From a virus, in the IMG/VR virus record IMGVR_UViG_3300037502_000941, positions 1 through 23,895 of that record: a DNA stretch of 23,895 bases, one strand, 5' to 3'. The notes under the pieces were generated by a model. It did no database searches. It was not told the origin of the DNA and worked only from the letters and a program-made list of their open reading frames with translations. This document shows, piece after piece, positions 13,479-20,973 of this stretch; position 1 is the first letter of the stretch; each line of letters starts with the position of its first letter. Made by a program: the position numbers and the translations under genes.

Positions 13479-14200
13479 TATGGAATTACTACTTTGATTG
13501 TGTCATCTGATTGGTCATGGTAGAGATAGTAATCTCCAGCATGCGCACCAAGCGCAACCGTTATAGCAGCGGCAGCGGCTGTGGCATCTGCATAACTTGG
13601 CAAGTTCTGCGCAGCGATAACAAACATATTGTTTAGTGTATTGCTATTAGCGGCATCTTCACCTATGGCAGTTACATAATCGCCTGTGTTTTGGTTAGCG
13701 GCACCATTACCCAATCCGATTACATTATTACCAGTATTTTGACCCCCTGTAAGCTCTCCTAAAAATATTGCATTATCGCCTGTGTTTTGGTCGCCTGCAC
13801 CAGTTCCAATAGAAATAGTATTTGAAGATGTATCATCTGCGCTTGCACCACTGCCTATCGCAACTAAACTACCACCACTTGCATTTGCACCTGAACCAGT
13901 TCCTAACGCAATCAAATCGGAAGCAGTTGCCCCATTGCCAGTACCTCTTCCAATTGCAATAGTATTACCTCCGCTTGGCGGCGTTGCTAAATTTGTAGCA
14001 ACTACAAAGTCATTGTTAGTGTTAATAATAACGGTTGCCGAGTTAACAGTATTGCCATTGTCATAGGCAGTTTGCAGATTGACTACATCGCCTACCTCAA
14101 TTTGCTTCGATGTATTGCTGCTTGTGTCAACGATATAAAATACATCGTCACTCGCCGCCGTTGCTAAGGGTGTAAGGTCGGTTACTTTTACGCCTGCCAT
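13478..14200 (-). CDS. Tail fibre/adhesin with YadA-head-like repeats
   Basis: The 240-residue protein opens with MAGVKVTDLTPLATAASDDV, the N-terminal pattern of phage tail-fibre modules. It then carries repeated 13-16-residue units of the form 'N.I.IG.G..........' (NTIAIGRGTGNGA, SLVAIGSGASADD, NTISIGTGAGDQNTG, NNVIGLGNGAANQ, YVTAIGEDAAN). These are the left-handed beta-roll repeats of YadA-type trimeric adhesin heads. The protein is therefore probably a trimeric receptor-binding fibre. The repeats QNTGDN and QNTGNN also recur at DNA level. It precedes the endolysin gene directly. A TAACTTTG element at 14216-14223 and the leader TTTGTAAAAACTA lie before the ATG. Confidence 0.82.
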   Translation of the reverse strand: MAGVKVTDLTPLATAASDDVFYIVDTSSNTSKQIEVGDVVNLQTAYDNGNTVNSATVIINTNNDFVVATNLATPPSGGNTIAIGRGTGNGATASDLIALGTGSGANASGGSLVAIGSGASADDTSSNTISIGTGAGDQNTGDNAIFLGELTGGQNTGNNVIGLGNGAANQNTGDYVTAIGEDAANSNTLNNMFVIAAQNLPSYADATAAAAAITVALGAHAGDYYLYHDQSDDTIKVVIP

Positions 14201-14220
14201 AATGAGTAGTTTTTACAAAG

Positions 14221-14445
14221 TTATAAATTTTCGGGCTCAATTATTATTAATTCAAATTCTACGCCTTCACCAAGTACCGCCAATGTGTACTCATCTTCGT
14301 GAATAAACCAATCACCATTGCCATTTTCTTTCGGCTGTGAATGGGTGTCATGTAGTTCGTTTGGTAAGCCAAGAGATTGATTGATTAAATAAATAGCCTG
14401 TTGGCATTCCTCTTTTGATTTATAAAGGTGTCCTCTTATTATCAT
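14221..14445 (-). CDS. Small phage protein between fibre genes, 74 residues
   Basis: It begins MIIRGHLYKSKEECQQAIYL, continues NQSLGLPNELHDTHSQPKEN and ends VEFELIIIEPENL, with a tryptophan-containing middle (GDWFIHEDEYTLAVLG). This pattern is familiar from short proteins encoded among the tail-fibre genes of Bacteroidota phages; they have no proven function that I know of. A fibre-specific assembly chaperone would fit the size, acidity and position. It overlaps the gene before it by 4 bases. Confidence 0.75.
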   Translation of the reverse strand: MIIRGHLYKSKEECQQAIYLINQSLGLPNELHDTHSQPKENGNGDWFIHEDEYTLAVLGEGVEFELIIIEPENL

Positions 14446-15455
14446 GGCGTTGCATAGTATTGGCGTAAGTCCTCATTGTATGGCGAAAGGTTGTAGAATA
14501 GCTGCTGTGATTGGCGGTAGAGGTATAACTCAGAAACGTAACCGAGCAACAAATTTCCACTATTGCCATTGCCTCCCAACTGCAAGCTGAATGATGCGTT
14601 TGAGTTAGATGGTACAAGATTTTGCGCGTTTGTATAAACAGCGTCTTGATTATTTACGAAAACATAATTTCTTAAGCGTATATTTGTTGACCTTGATACC
14701 AAAAATGACACTACATTTAATTGATTAGGAATCGCAATATTAGCATCATTTGTGTTTATAACCGTCAAGCCTGCACCTGCTGCATTATATGTAATATTTC
14801 TTAATCCGTTATTAATAGGCACAATTGCTCTATCGTCAAAGCAAAATAAAATACCTATATTGGAACTTAATGTGGCAGCGTTTCCAATCAGTGAATATAA
14901 AGCGTTTGGATTTGAAGAAGTTCCAAACTGACAAACTGATAATATCTGCGCTGTATTTTCAGCATCGGTAAGGTTATGCAGCCAGTTGTAAGTAGCAGTT
15001 GAAGAAGCAACAGCCATAACATCATTCACCCCATCAAAAAACATTGATGGCTTACCGTTTACCGTATCAACAACCCCAGAATTTACTATGCGCGGTTGGT
15101 TAGCAACAACCGTCTGAGTGAAATTATTTGAGCCTACTTGGTCATATAGTGTCCTTACGAATCCTGAACCCGCACCAACAAAAGCCAAAAGGCTTGCCGT
15201 GTCAAGTTCGTTGTCTGCTGTATAGCCAATAGTCTGCGTGGCATTATCTGAACTCCTGCGAACTTCAATGAGCGAACCAGTGTATAACTCATTCACTCTC
15301 CTTGCCACGCTATAACAGCCGAAAGGTAGGCTCAATTGACTTTGCCACTTCTGAACCGGAAGCTGGGCGAAGTTTATCACATCGCCCATAGCTCTCGCTG
15401 GAAATAATGCGTTACCGAAATTCTGCCTTTCAGTAAATCCAATAAAGCCTGTCAT
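14442..15455 (-). CDS. Tail protein with concanavalin-like / arabinofuranosidase-B-like sugar-binding domain
   Basis: The 337-residue protein contains, at about residues 45-140, a segment close to the GH54 alpha-L-arabinofuranosidase B catalytic domain and related phage lectin folds. It reads CYSVARRVNELYTGSLIEVR, then RSSDNATQTIGYTADNELDT, ASLLAFVGAGSGFVRTLYDQ and QPRIVNSG. In phage tails this region usually acts as a carbohydrate-binding or capsule-degrading module. The second half (FFDGVNDVM, then LQLGGNGNSGNLLLGYVSEL) continues a jelly-roll LamG-like fold. The likely role is recognition of host surface polysaccharide. It is coupled by 4-base overlaps to both neighbours. Confidence 0.8.
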   Translation of the reverse strand: MTGFIGFTERQNFGNALFPARAMGDVINFAQLPVQKWQSQLSLPFGCYSVARRVNELYTGSLIEVRRSSDNATQTIGYTADNELDTASLLAFVGAGSGFVRTLYDQVGSNNFTQTVVANQPRIVNSGVVDTVNGKPSMFFDGVNDVMAVASSTATYNWLHNLTDAENTAQILSVCQFGTSSNPNALYSLIGNAATLSSNIGILFCFDDRAIVPINNGLRNITYNAAGAGLTVINTNDANIAIPNQLNVVSFLVSRSTNIRLRNYVFVNNQDAVYTNAQNLVPSNSNASFSLQLGGNGNSGNLLLGYVSELYLYRQSQQLFYNLSPYNEDLRQYYATP

Positions 15456-15892
15456 AGCTCAAAATCGCCTATTGATGCGCGAACATTCAATGTAGTGTTA
15501 GCAGCCAAAGTTGTAACGGATACGAATATCTTTTGGCCGTCCTCGAGCTGGAAATCTTGAAATGCAACCTCAACATAATAACCCGGAACGGTGTTGCTTA
15601 TAGCACCTGCGGCCAATGGTATTGTTACCATACGGACAACTCTTGCATTTGCGCCTGCGTTATTAGTCAGCCAAATATTAGCGATGCCAGCAGATACAGT
15701 ACCAGTTCCAACGAATTGAAATGCTATTGATGTAACCTTTGAGCCTGCCGTTACAGGACTAACATAAAGCTCTCGAAAGCTCGTTGAATCCGATGGGCTT
15801 GCCACCTCGGCATTTGATGTGTTTGCCGCGCTTATATTTACAACTGGTGTCTTTGGGTTGTAAGCGAAGACTGGTCTTTGATTTGTTGCCAT
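15452..15892 (-). CDS. Tail/baseplate-associated beta-sandwich protein, 146 residues
   Basis: The protein begins MATNQRPVFAYNPKTPVVNI and contains AGSKVTSIAFQFVGTGTVSA, NIWLTNNAGANARVVRMVTI and QDFQLEDGQKIFVSVTTLAA. This is the arrangement of a small, conserved phage protein that I have seen beside tail fibre genes ('KPxFP..P......S..N........L..AG..G..I..I......GT......RLF'). It is a compact all-beta domain, probably part of the fibre or an attachment decoration. The start is preceded by an A/T-rich leader; the stop overlaps the next gene by 4 bases. Confidence 0.75.
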   Translation of the reverse strand: MATNQRPVFAYNPKTPVVNISAANTSNAEVASPSDSTSFRELYVSPVTAGSKVTSIAFQFVGTGTVSAGIANIWLTNNAGANARVVRMVTIPLAAGAISNTVPGYYVEVAFQDFQLEDGQKIFVSVTTLAANTTLNVRASIGDFEL

Positions 15893-15902
15893 ATTAATTT
15901 AG

Positions 15903-17936
15903 TTAGTAATTGTAGAAGAGATATAAGTCACTACCGACCGATGGTTCATTAACTGCATTATCAACGTAGGTCTTAACGGCTGCCTGTGTTGGATACAATG
16001 TATTGCTTGTGCCTAATGTTGTTGCAGTGCTTTTGTTAGCTACGTCTTCAGGTGTGAATCCAAGTACCTGAGTAATCGTTCGGTTTCTCCAAAGGTTGTT
16101 CACGCCTGTTGTATAAACCAATAACTGATTATTTGCGAGCGGCGTTGTAGTGATGTCAACATCCGAAAGCTCGTCGAGCTGGAATCCATTTTGCACGAAA
16201 ACATAAATCTGACCATTGCCAGCATTCGCCCTTTCAACTATCCCAATTCGGGTTAAGTGGTTCGGAGCAAATGGCATTGTATTGGTCAAAGCCCCTGCCG
16301 TATTGCCAACGTAAAGCGTATCGCCTGCGCTGTAAGCGTTGGTATTGATTCCATCAATTACACCTTGCGTAATGATGTAGCCCTTTTGATTTGGCGCAAT
16401 TGAGCTGCTAAAAACAAGCCCGACAGTCTTTGAAGATGTAGCCTCGCTTGTGTTATTCGCAAGCTTCACAGTCATTCTATCGCCTGTTGCGCCAAAGGCA
16501 TAAACAGGCTGCCCTCGGTTAATCGTAACGCTGTCGGCATTGGTAACATAGGCGAACATCTGATTAGGCGCAACGCCTAACAATTGAAAGTTCGTGCCGT
16601 CATATATTGCGATGAATTGCTGATTCGCTGCAATGTCACCGCCAATAATCGGCACCACGTTATTCTTTGCGATGTTTACCGCACCAAGGCCGTTGATGTT
16701 TAGCGTGGATGCGCCTGTGTTCGCGTTGGTGAATCCAATCGCATAGGCATCATTCAGGCTATATGCTGTAACGCCGGGAATAGTAACGGCATAGGTATCA
16801 GTGCCAGTGGCTTGACCGCCTTGCATCCCTGTTGCCGCCGTGCTTGCAATGGTGAAGCTAGGATAGGTTCCGGTAATTGAGATGTCAGTGCCAGCCGTAA
16901 GCGATACAACCTGATCGGGCGCGGTATTGCTTACCACATTACTTGTGATGTCGATGCCTGTGCCCGCTGTTAGCGTGTCTTGCTTCCCATCAAATGTGCT
17001 CCAATCAGCTTGGCTCAGATATCCATCCGAGCTGCTTGTCGCTTGGCTTATGCTGATGTCAGGCGTAGCCCCGCCGCTTGATGCAATCGGAGCCGTGCCT
17101 GTTACTGCTGTAACACCACCGCCACCGCCACCGCTCGGGATATTTACCTCAACCACACCGGGTGAAGTAAGCGAAGCCGTCACGCCATCGCCTGTGAAGT
17201 TTAGCGTGGTTGTATTGGTGCTTACGTTTGTGCCTTCATCTTGCGTGGTTATTGGTGTACCACCTCCACCGCCAATGGCTACCAACGGGTCGGCTGGTGT
17301 TCCGTTTCCAGTTATGGTCACCCCATCCACAGCTACCGATGTTAGGCAAGGCTCGCATGGTTCGAAGTCTGGCAGAGGTATGTCACCAGTAGCGCAAGTA
17401 TCGTAGCAGCCGTCCTCGCTCGATGTGCTAACATTCACATCCACATCGATTGCAACCGCAGCCCACTCATAATTCACTGGCAGGTATTTTATCTCGGTTG
17501 CGTAGCCGCTTGGCACCACCTCATAAGCGATTGCCCCGATTGCGGTCTTGAATTGCGGGTCAGTGCCGCTAATTAAACGAAGCACCCGCGATGCCACCCA
17601 GTCCTGTGCATCGGCTGAGTCGCAAGGTAGGTGGCTTTTGCGCACCATTGCATAAGCGGTCATGCTGAAGCGTGTCTCGTAGATTGAGCGGCAACCGGCA
17701 AGCCTGAGCGAATCGTTTTTGGTTACGCTTGTCTTGCTTCGCTTCGCCCAGAATAGCGTGCCCTGCTTCGCATCGTAATCCGTTACAGGAATCGCTTGTC
17801 CGTTGCCGATGTAGAATGCCCAGGCTTTATCATTGCCCTCGCCTACAAGCTCGCTAAGGCCGTAAATCTTATCGAAGATATTGCCGACCTCAATGCGTTG
17901 GTTAAGCCTCTCGAGAATGGTAGATAGTATATTCAT
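15903..17936 (-). CDS. Large modular tail fibre protein, 677 residues
   Basis: Residues 1-190 form a unique N-terminal domain (MNILSTILERLNQRIEVGNI at the start) that probably attaches the fibre to the virion; it ends in a cysteine-rich stretch (CYDTCATGDIPLPDFEPCEP). A long Gly/Thr/Ser-rich beta-repeat shaft follows (VDGVTITGNGTPADPLVAIG, GVTAVTGTAPIASSGGATPD, SDGYLSQADWSTFDGKQDTL). The C-terminal third has phage fibre motifs such as NRGQPVYAFGATGDRMTV, a segment IGIVERANAGNGQIYVFVQN and the common end module YPTQAAVKTYVDNAV. It is the largest virion gene in the window. It starts within the 4-base overlap with the gpG-like gene. Confidence 0.85.
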   Translation of the reverse strand: MNILSTILERLNQRIEVGNIFDKIYGLSELVGEGNDKAWAFYIGNGQAIPVTDYDAKQGTLFWAKRSKTSVTKNDSLRLAGCRSIYETRFSMTAYAMVRKSHLPCDSADAQDWVASRVLRLISGTDPQFKTAIGAIAYEVVPSGYATEIKYLPVNYEWAAVAIDVDVNVSTSSEDGCYDTCATGDIPLPDFEPCEPCLTSVAVDGVTITGNGTPADPLVAIGGGGGTPITTQDEGTNVSTNTTTLNFTGDGVTASLTSPGVVEVNIPSGGGGGGVTAVTGTAPIASSGGATPDISISQATSSSDGYLSQADWSTFDGKQDTLTAGTGIDITSNVVSNTAPDQVVSLTAGTDISITGTYPSFTIASTAATGMQGGQATGTDTYAVTIPGVTAYSLNDAYAIGFTNANTGASTLNINGLGAVNIAKNNVVPIIGGDIAANQQFIAIYDGTNFQLLGVAPNQMFAYVTNADSVTINRGQPVYAFGATGDRMTVKLANNTSEATSSKTVGLVFSSSIAPNQKGYIITQGVIDGINTNAYSAGDTLYVGNTAGALTNTMPFAPNHLTRIGIVERANAGNGQIYVFVQNGFQLDELSDVDITTTPLANNQLLVYTTGVNNLWRNRTITQVLGFTPEDVANKSTATTLGTSNTLYPTQAAVKTYVDNAVNEPSVGSDLYLFYNY

Positions 17937-18508
17937 TTGCTCATTGCGTTTATGATTTGCTCAACTAACTGCTGTGCATGGTCTTCAAGCATCTCGGCTT
18001 GCTCTTCGGCTGTCGGTTTGAATATTTCGCCGTATCCTTTGAATCTTTTACCATTGCCGAATTGAAGCCCTTGCGCTTTTTCCTTTTCCGATTCAGGCAA
18101 TCCGATGCCAGCGGTTAAGCCTTCTGTGATTACTTCTTGCGATAAGAATCCACCCTTCAGCCTGCCAGTTAATTCGAGGGGCAGCTTGCGCGAAGTTTCT
18201 TGTTTCAATTGTGCGTAGCCGTCTGGAAAGTAAAGAGACTTAATTGGCTCACCAAGTTTGCCTACTTTGAACCTACTCGGCGCATTCGCCAAACTTCTCG
18301 GACTAACATATATCGGAGTTGTTTTGTATGGCACAGTCGGCAATTTATCACCCGCAGTGTTCGTGCCACCAGTTGAGCCAGTGCCGAATATACGCTTAAA
18401 CATGATGCGCTTCAATTCACGAACAGGCGCGTATAACGGAGTGAACTTGGATGTCCACCCCTCATAAAGCGCATCAAGATTCTTTTGAATTTCAGCGGGC
18501 GTCGGCAT
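17933..18508 (-). CDS. Virion morphogenesis protein, gpG / HK97-gp10-like
   Basis: The 191-residue protein begins MPTPAEIQKNLDALYEGWTS and has the segment LELTGRLKGGFLSQEVITEG, then TAGIGLPESEKEKAQGLQFG followed by GYGEIFKPTAEEQAEM. The 'tGrLr.s......' motif followed by '.....YA..hQfG' and a conserved Phe-Pro region is the pattern of phage virion morphogenesis and tail-completion proteins, which finish the head-tail connector. The similarity is by eye and moderate. It starts 1 base after the end of the 348-residue virion gene. Confidence 0.68.
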   Translation of the reverse strand: MPTPAEIQKNLDALYEGWTSKFTPLYAPVRELKRIMFKRIFGTGSTGGTNTAGDKLPTVPYKTTPIYVSPRSLANAPSRFKVGKLGEPIKSLYFPDGYAQLKQETSRKLPLELTGRLKGGFLSQEVITEGLTAGIGLPESEKEKAQGLQFGNGKRFKGYGEIFKPTAEEQAEMLEDHAQQLVEQIINAMSK

Positions 18509-18509
18509 G

Positions 18510-19556
18510 TTATGGTAACGCAGTTACGTACTTCATGTTTCGCTTGCAATCCCAGCAATGCGTGTCATCAGGCAGTCGCATGTTTTGAAGCATCGCGCCC
18601 ATCTCTTCTGAATAGCGCGTTGCTGCGATGTCGCGTGCTGCCACAATACCCTCAAAGGCATCGGCAGTCGCAAAGGGCTTCGAACCGCGATTAACAATAA
18701 CCGTTGTATTCACCCTTTGATTCGGGCTAATGGTTAGCGCATAGTTGTAAATCTCAACCGCCGTAGCATAGGCTAACGATAAAGCCATCGTGCCACCTAT
18801 CGAGCAGAGCCATCCTTGGCGGTCGCAGTTCACATTATAAGTGAGGCTCATGCCTGTCGTGTACTTACTCGAGCTGCTTGTAAGGACATTCGTTCCATCA
18901 GTAGTGAGCTCGATGCCTATCGCATCCACAAATGGGCAGATATGCGCCTCACGAGCACCACCGCCACAGCTTGTGCAAGTGCCCTTCTTTGGCGTGAACT
19001 TAGCCGTGTTCATGGTCGATTCATACACGATAGCAATATCGAGCTTGCGCTTTGCAGAGGTGAAGGTCTTGCCAATGAACTGATCGAGCGCACCCTCTGC
19101 ATAGGTAATCGTCTCAATAAGCTTTCCGGTTGTCATGTCGAAGATTAACACAGGCACGTTCGTATTCGTAGAGGCAATGGCAAGGTTAATATCCGCTAAG
19201 TAAAAGTTAAGGTATGCAATAGTGTTAGGGTCAATCTTTAATCGGATGCCGCCATAATTGCCAGCACCGAGGGCAGTCTGCACGTTTGAATAATTGGTCA
19301 CCACCTGACCAACGCGCTTGCTTTCGATGACCGTATCGCTCTTCATCATTGGACTGAGCTTGGTTAGCACATCCGATGAAAGCTTGCGCCATGCGAAGGC
19401 TCGTTTATCTTCGAACAGCTCAACGCCGTTGCGGTATTGGTCTGTGATAAGTTGCCCGAGAAAGGTTTGATTGATGCCGAGGTCATCGATGTAGAGCCCA
19501 GTCGATGGCTCTGGTGATTCGCAGCCTCTTAATCCGAGTAGTGATTCAATGCACAT
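18510..19556 (-). CDS. Probable virion structural protein, 348 residues
   Basis: It begins MCIESLLGLRGCESPEPSTG with Cys at 2 and 12, contains a cysteine-rich loop (KKGTCTSCGGGAREAHICPF) and ends with HCWDCKRNMKYVTALP. I do not recognise the family, but it follows the probable capsid gene and precedes the morphogenesis gene, so a virion role is likely (head, connector or tail tube). The many cysteines are unusual for a capsid-associated protein and may form disulphides or a metal site. A terminator and a TATCTTTG element with the shared TTTGTAAAAACTA leader lie upstream, so it may have its own promoter. Confidence 0.7.
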   Translation of the reverse strand: MCIESLLGLRGCESPEPSTGLYIDDLGINQTFLGQLITDQYRNGVELFEDKRAFAWRKLSSDVLTKLSPMMKSDTVIESKRVGQVVTNYSNVQTALGAGNYGGIRLKIDPNTIAYLNFYLADINLAIASTNTNVPVLIFDMTTGKLIETITYAEGALDQFIGKTFTSAKRKLDIAIVYESTMNTAKFTPKKGTCTSCGGGAREAHICPFVDAIGIELTTDGTNVLTSSSSKYTTGMSLTYNVNCDRQGWLCSIGGTMALSLAYATAVEIYNYALTISPNQRVNTTVIVNRGSKPFATADAFEGIVAARDIAATRYSEEMGAMLQNMRLPDDTHCWDCKRNMKYVTALP

Positions 19557-19570
19557 CTCTTTAGTTTTTA

Positions 19571-19605
19571 CAAAGATAAAAAAAAGAGGGCACGAAGCCC
19601 CCTTC
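19571..19605 (-). terminator. Rho-independent terminator after the capsid gene, running into a promoter-like TATCTTTG
   Basis: On the minus strand a 7-bp stem (AGGGGGC / GCCCTCT, with one G-T pair) encloses the loop TTCGT and is followed by eight T (19578-19585). The stem starts one base after the TAA of the predicted -1 extension of the capsid gene. The T-run is followed at once by TATCTTTG (19571-19578), a fit to the Bacteroidota -7 box, but I see no TTTG at the right distance, so the promoter part is weak. Confidence 0.82.
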
Positions 19606-19695
19606 TTATTGCGTGGTTAGATTATCTAATCCGTCTTGGGTCAATAAGTCCTCATCGGCTTGCGAGAGTAAACTTAATGACCCGATTACGGGTTT
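19606..19695 (-). other. Predicted -1 frameshift extension of the capsid protein, with signal
   Basis: The last three codons of the capsid gene before TAA read GTA AAC CCG, which contains the X_XXY_YYZ heptamer A_AAC_CCG (19695-19689). Five bases later starts an 11-bp stem with one mismatch: GGGTCATTAAG (19683-19673) and CTTATTGACCC (19648-19638), with a 24-base loop. Slipping -1 on the heptamer leads past TAA into an open frame of 27 codons (VIGSLSLLSQADEDLLTQDG, then LDNLTTQ) that ends at TAA 19606-19608, one base before the terminator. That frame has no ATG, GTG or in-phase early TTG start of its own. Slippery site, spacer and stem have the geometry of known -1 sites; phage T7 uses the same trick at the end of its capsid gene 10A/10B. 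Confidence 0.6.
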
Positions 19696-20729
19696 ACGAT
19701 GCTAACGCAGTTAACATAGTTCACGCCAGCGAACTTGTCAGCAGCCTCGTAAATGTCAGTCGGAAGGGTTACAATCTTTCCAGTTGTGGTTAACACGATT
19801 GACAAGTTACCGCAATCATCCTTCATGGTAAGGTCGCAAGGTACTCCAGCTGGTGTGAACACCAAGGTCTTTGAGTAATTGCTTCCAGCAACAGGCGTGA
19901 TGCCAGTGTTCCAGTCAGCCAGGTTAAATGATAACCACTGGATTGCTCCGGCAGTTGTCACTAACGCTGAGTTCTGGTCACCTTGCGCAGCCGCTAAACG
20001 AGAATCGTAAGCGAAGCCGAAGCCGTTTTGCTGCGTGATTGCCAACAAATCCAAGCCATACTGAGAGCAACAGCCAGCAGCCATCGCATTAGCATAACGC
20101 TGCATTGCAGCACCGCCAAACGCAACAGGTGCGCCCGGATAGTTAGCCATGCGAGTTGCTTGCTGAATGTCAGCGATTGCAAATGGGTTCGGCTCAGTTG
20201 TGCCGTTCATCGTTGCAATCTCCAAGCAGTCACCAGTTACGGTGTAGAAGCCTTCAACATCAGTGCCCCACTTACCGATTTCAGCCACAGCCTGAACAGC
20301 GGCGGCAGAAGCCACCTTGCGATCAAGCACATCCATCAAGCGCATAACGCTCTCAAGGACGTAACGGCTGTTCTCCTGACAATGGCGTGCGATGTCAGCA
20401 GCGTTGATAAGCTGCGAAGCAACGAAAGTGTCAGTAGTATCAACCGTGTACGTGGTTGTTGAATCTCCGTAAGTGTTCTCTGAAGTACACGTAAGGATGT
20501 CACCGCCCTCGTTTACTTCGGTCTCAGGTAAACGCTGAATCCAACGAGCTTGTACGGTTTTTAATTTACCGCCACCGGGTGCAACCTCGGTGCGGATTAG
20601 TTTTGCGTTTTCAGGCGAAAGCAAGAACTCTAAGAAAGGCAATTGCTCACGCTGACCAACTTCGATGAAGAGTTCGCTAAGTGACATTTGCACATTAGGA
20701 CACTCCGATAGAATGCGAGAAATAGACAT
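19686..20729 (-). CDS. Probable major capsid protein
   Basis: The 347-residue protein starts MSISRILSECPNVQMSLSEL and contains LRTEVAPGGGKL-like and IQRLPETEVNEGG segments, a long central helix (ADIARHCQENSRYVLESVMR), and beta-rich regions (WLSFNLADWNTGITPVAGSN). The length, composition and position after a coiled-coil scaffold-like gene, with a separate transcription unit and terminator, fit a major capsid protein; the fold cannot be proved by eye. The ATG at 20729 was chosen over the TTG at 20759 because it follows an AAAAACTAC leader shared with other late genes here. A 7-bp palindrome (TTGGAAG/CTTCCAA) lies at 20744-20759. The stop carries a predicted frameshift signal. Confidence 0.62.
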   Translation of the reverse strand: MSISRILSECPNVQMSLSELFIEVGQREQLPFLEFLLSPENAKLIRTEVAPGGGKLKTVQARWIQRLPETEVNEGGDILTCTSENTYGDSTTTYTVDTTDTFVASQLINAADIARHCQENSRYVLESVMRLMDVLDRKVASAAAVQAVAEIGKWGTDVEGFYTVTGDCLEIATMNGTTEPNPFAIADIQQATRMANYPGAPVAFGGAAMQRYANAMAAGCCSQYGLDLLAITQQNGFGFAYDSRLAAAQGDQNSALVTTAGAIQWLSFNLADWNTGITPVAGSNYSKTLVFTPAGVPCDLTMKDDCGNLSIVLTTTGKIVTLPTDIYEAADKFAGVNYVNCVSIVNP

Positions 20730-20827
20730 GATTAATGTAGTTTTTGGAAGACCTTCCAATTACAAAGGCTGGAAGTTGCGCCTACTTTGCCGCGATAAGT
20801 TGCGGCTCACTACATCATAAGGTGGCG

Positions 20828-20865
20828 CAAAGGTAATAAAAAAAATAATACGCTACGAATTAGCG
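20828..20865 (-). terminator. Terminator after the accessory block, followed by promoter-like TACCTTTG
   Basis: A minus-strand hairpin CGCTA-ATTCG-TAGCG (20865-20851) is followed by a T-rich run (TATTATTTTTTTTATTA, 20850-20834) and then TACCTTTG (20835-20828), which fits the -7 box. No matching -33 box is visible. Transcription from here would give the capsid gene a leader of about 90 bases. Confidence 0.6.
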
Positions 20866-20876
20866 CGTATAAGAGA

Positions 20877-20973
20877 GTTATAGGCAAGCGGGGGAAAGTG
20901 CTTCATATTATAGTTTCCGTTGAGAAAAAATAAAAAATAGCCCCACCCGCATCGGCTGTAACTAGCCGTTAGG
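20877..20973 (-). repeat. attC-like half-sites after the PP-loop gene
   Basis: Immediately after the TAA of the PP-loop gene the minus strand reads CCTAACGGC (20973-20965). A CGGCT/AGCCG hairpin (20968-20953) overlaps it, and GCCTATAAC follows at 20885-20877. The last element is identical to the outer box of the complete site at 22055-22122. Such RYYYAAC-like boxes directly at a gene stop are typical of integron gene cassettes; here the right-hand partner box is not in the expected orientation, so the site looks degenerate. Confidence 0.4.

Noticed and set aside
16927-17406. 159-codon plus-strand frame with proline runs
   Set aside because: The proline runs are the reverse of the glycine-rich shaft of the tail fibre gene, so it is a shadow frame.
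20028-20462. 144-codon plus-strand frame opposite the capsid gene
   Set aside because: Antisense to a gene with good codon structure; no start context, no recognised motif.
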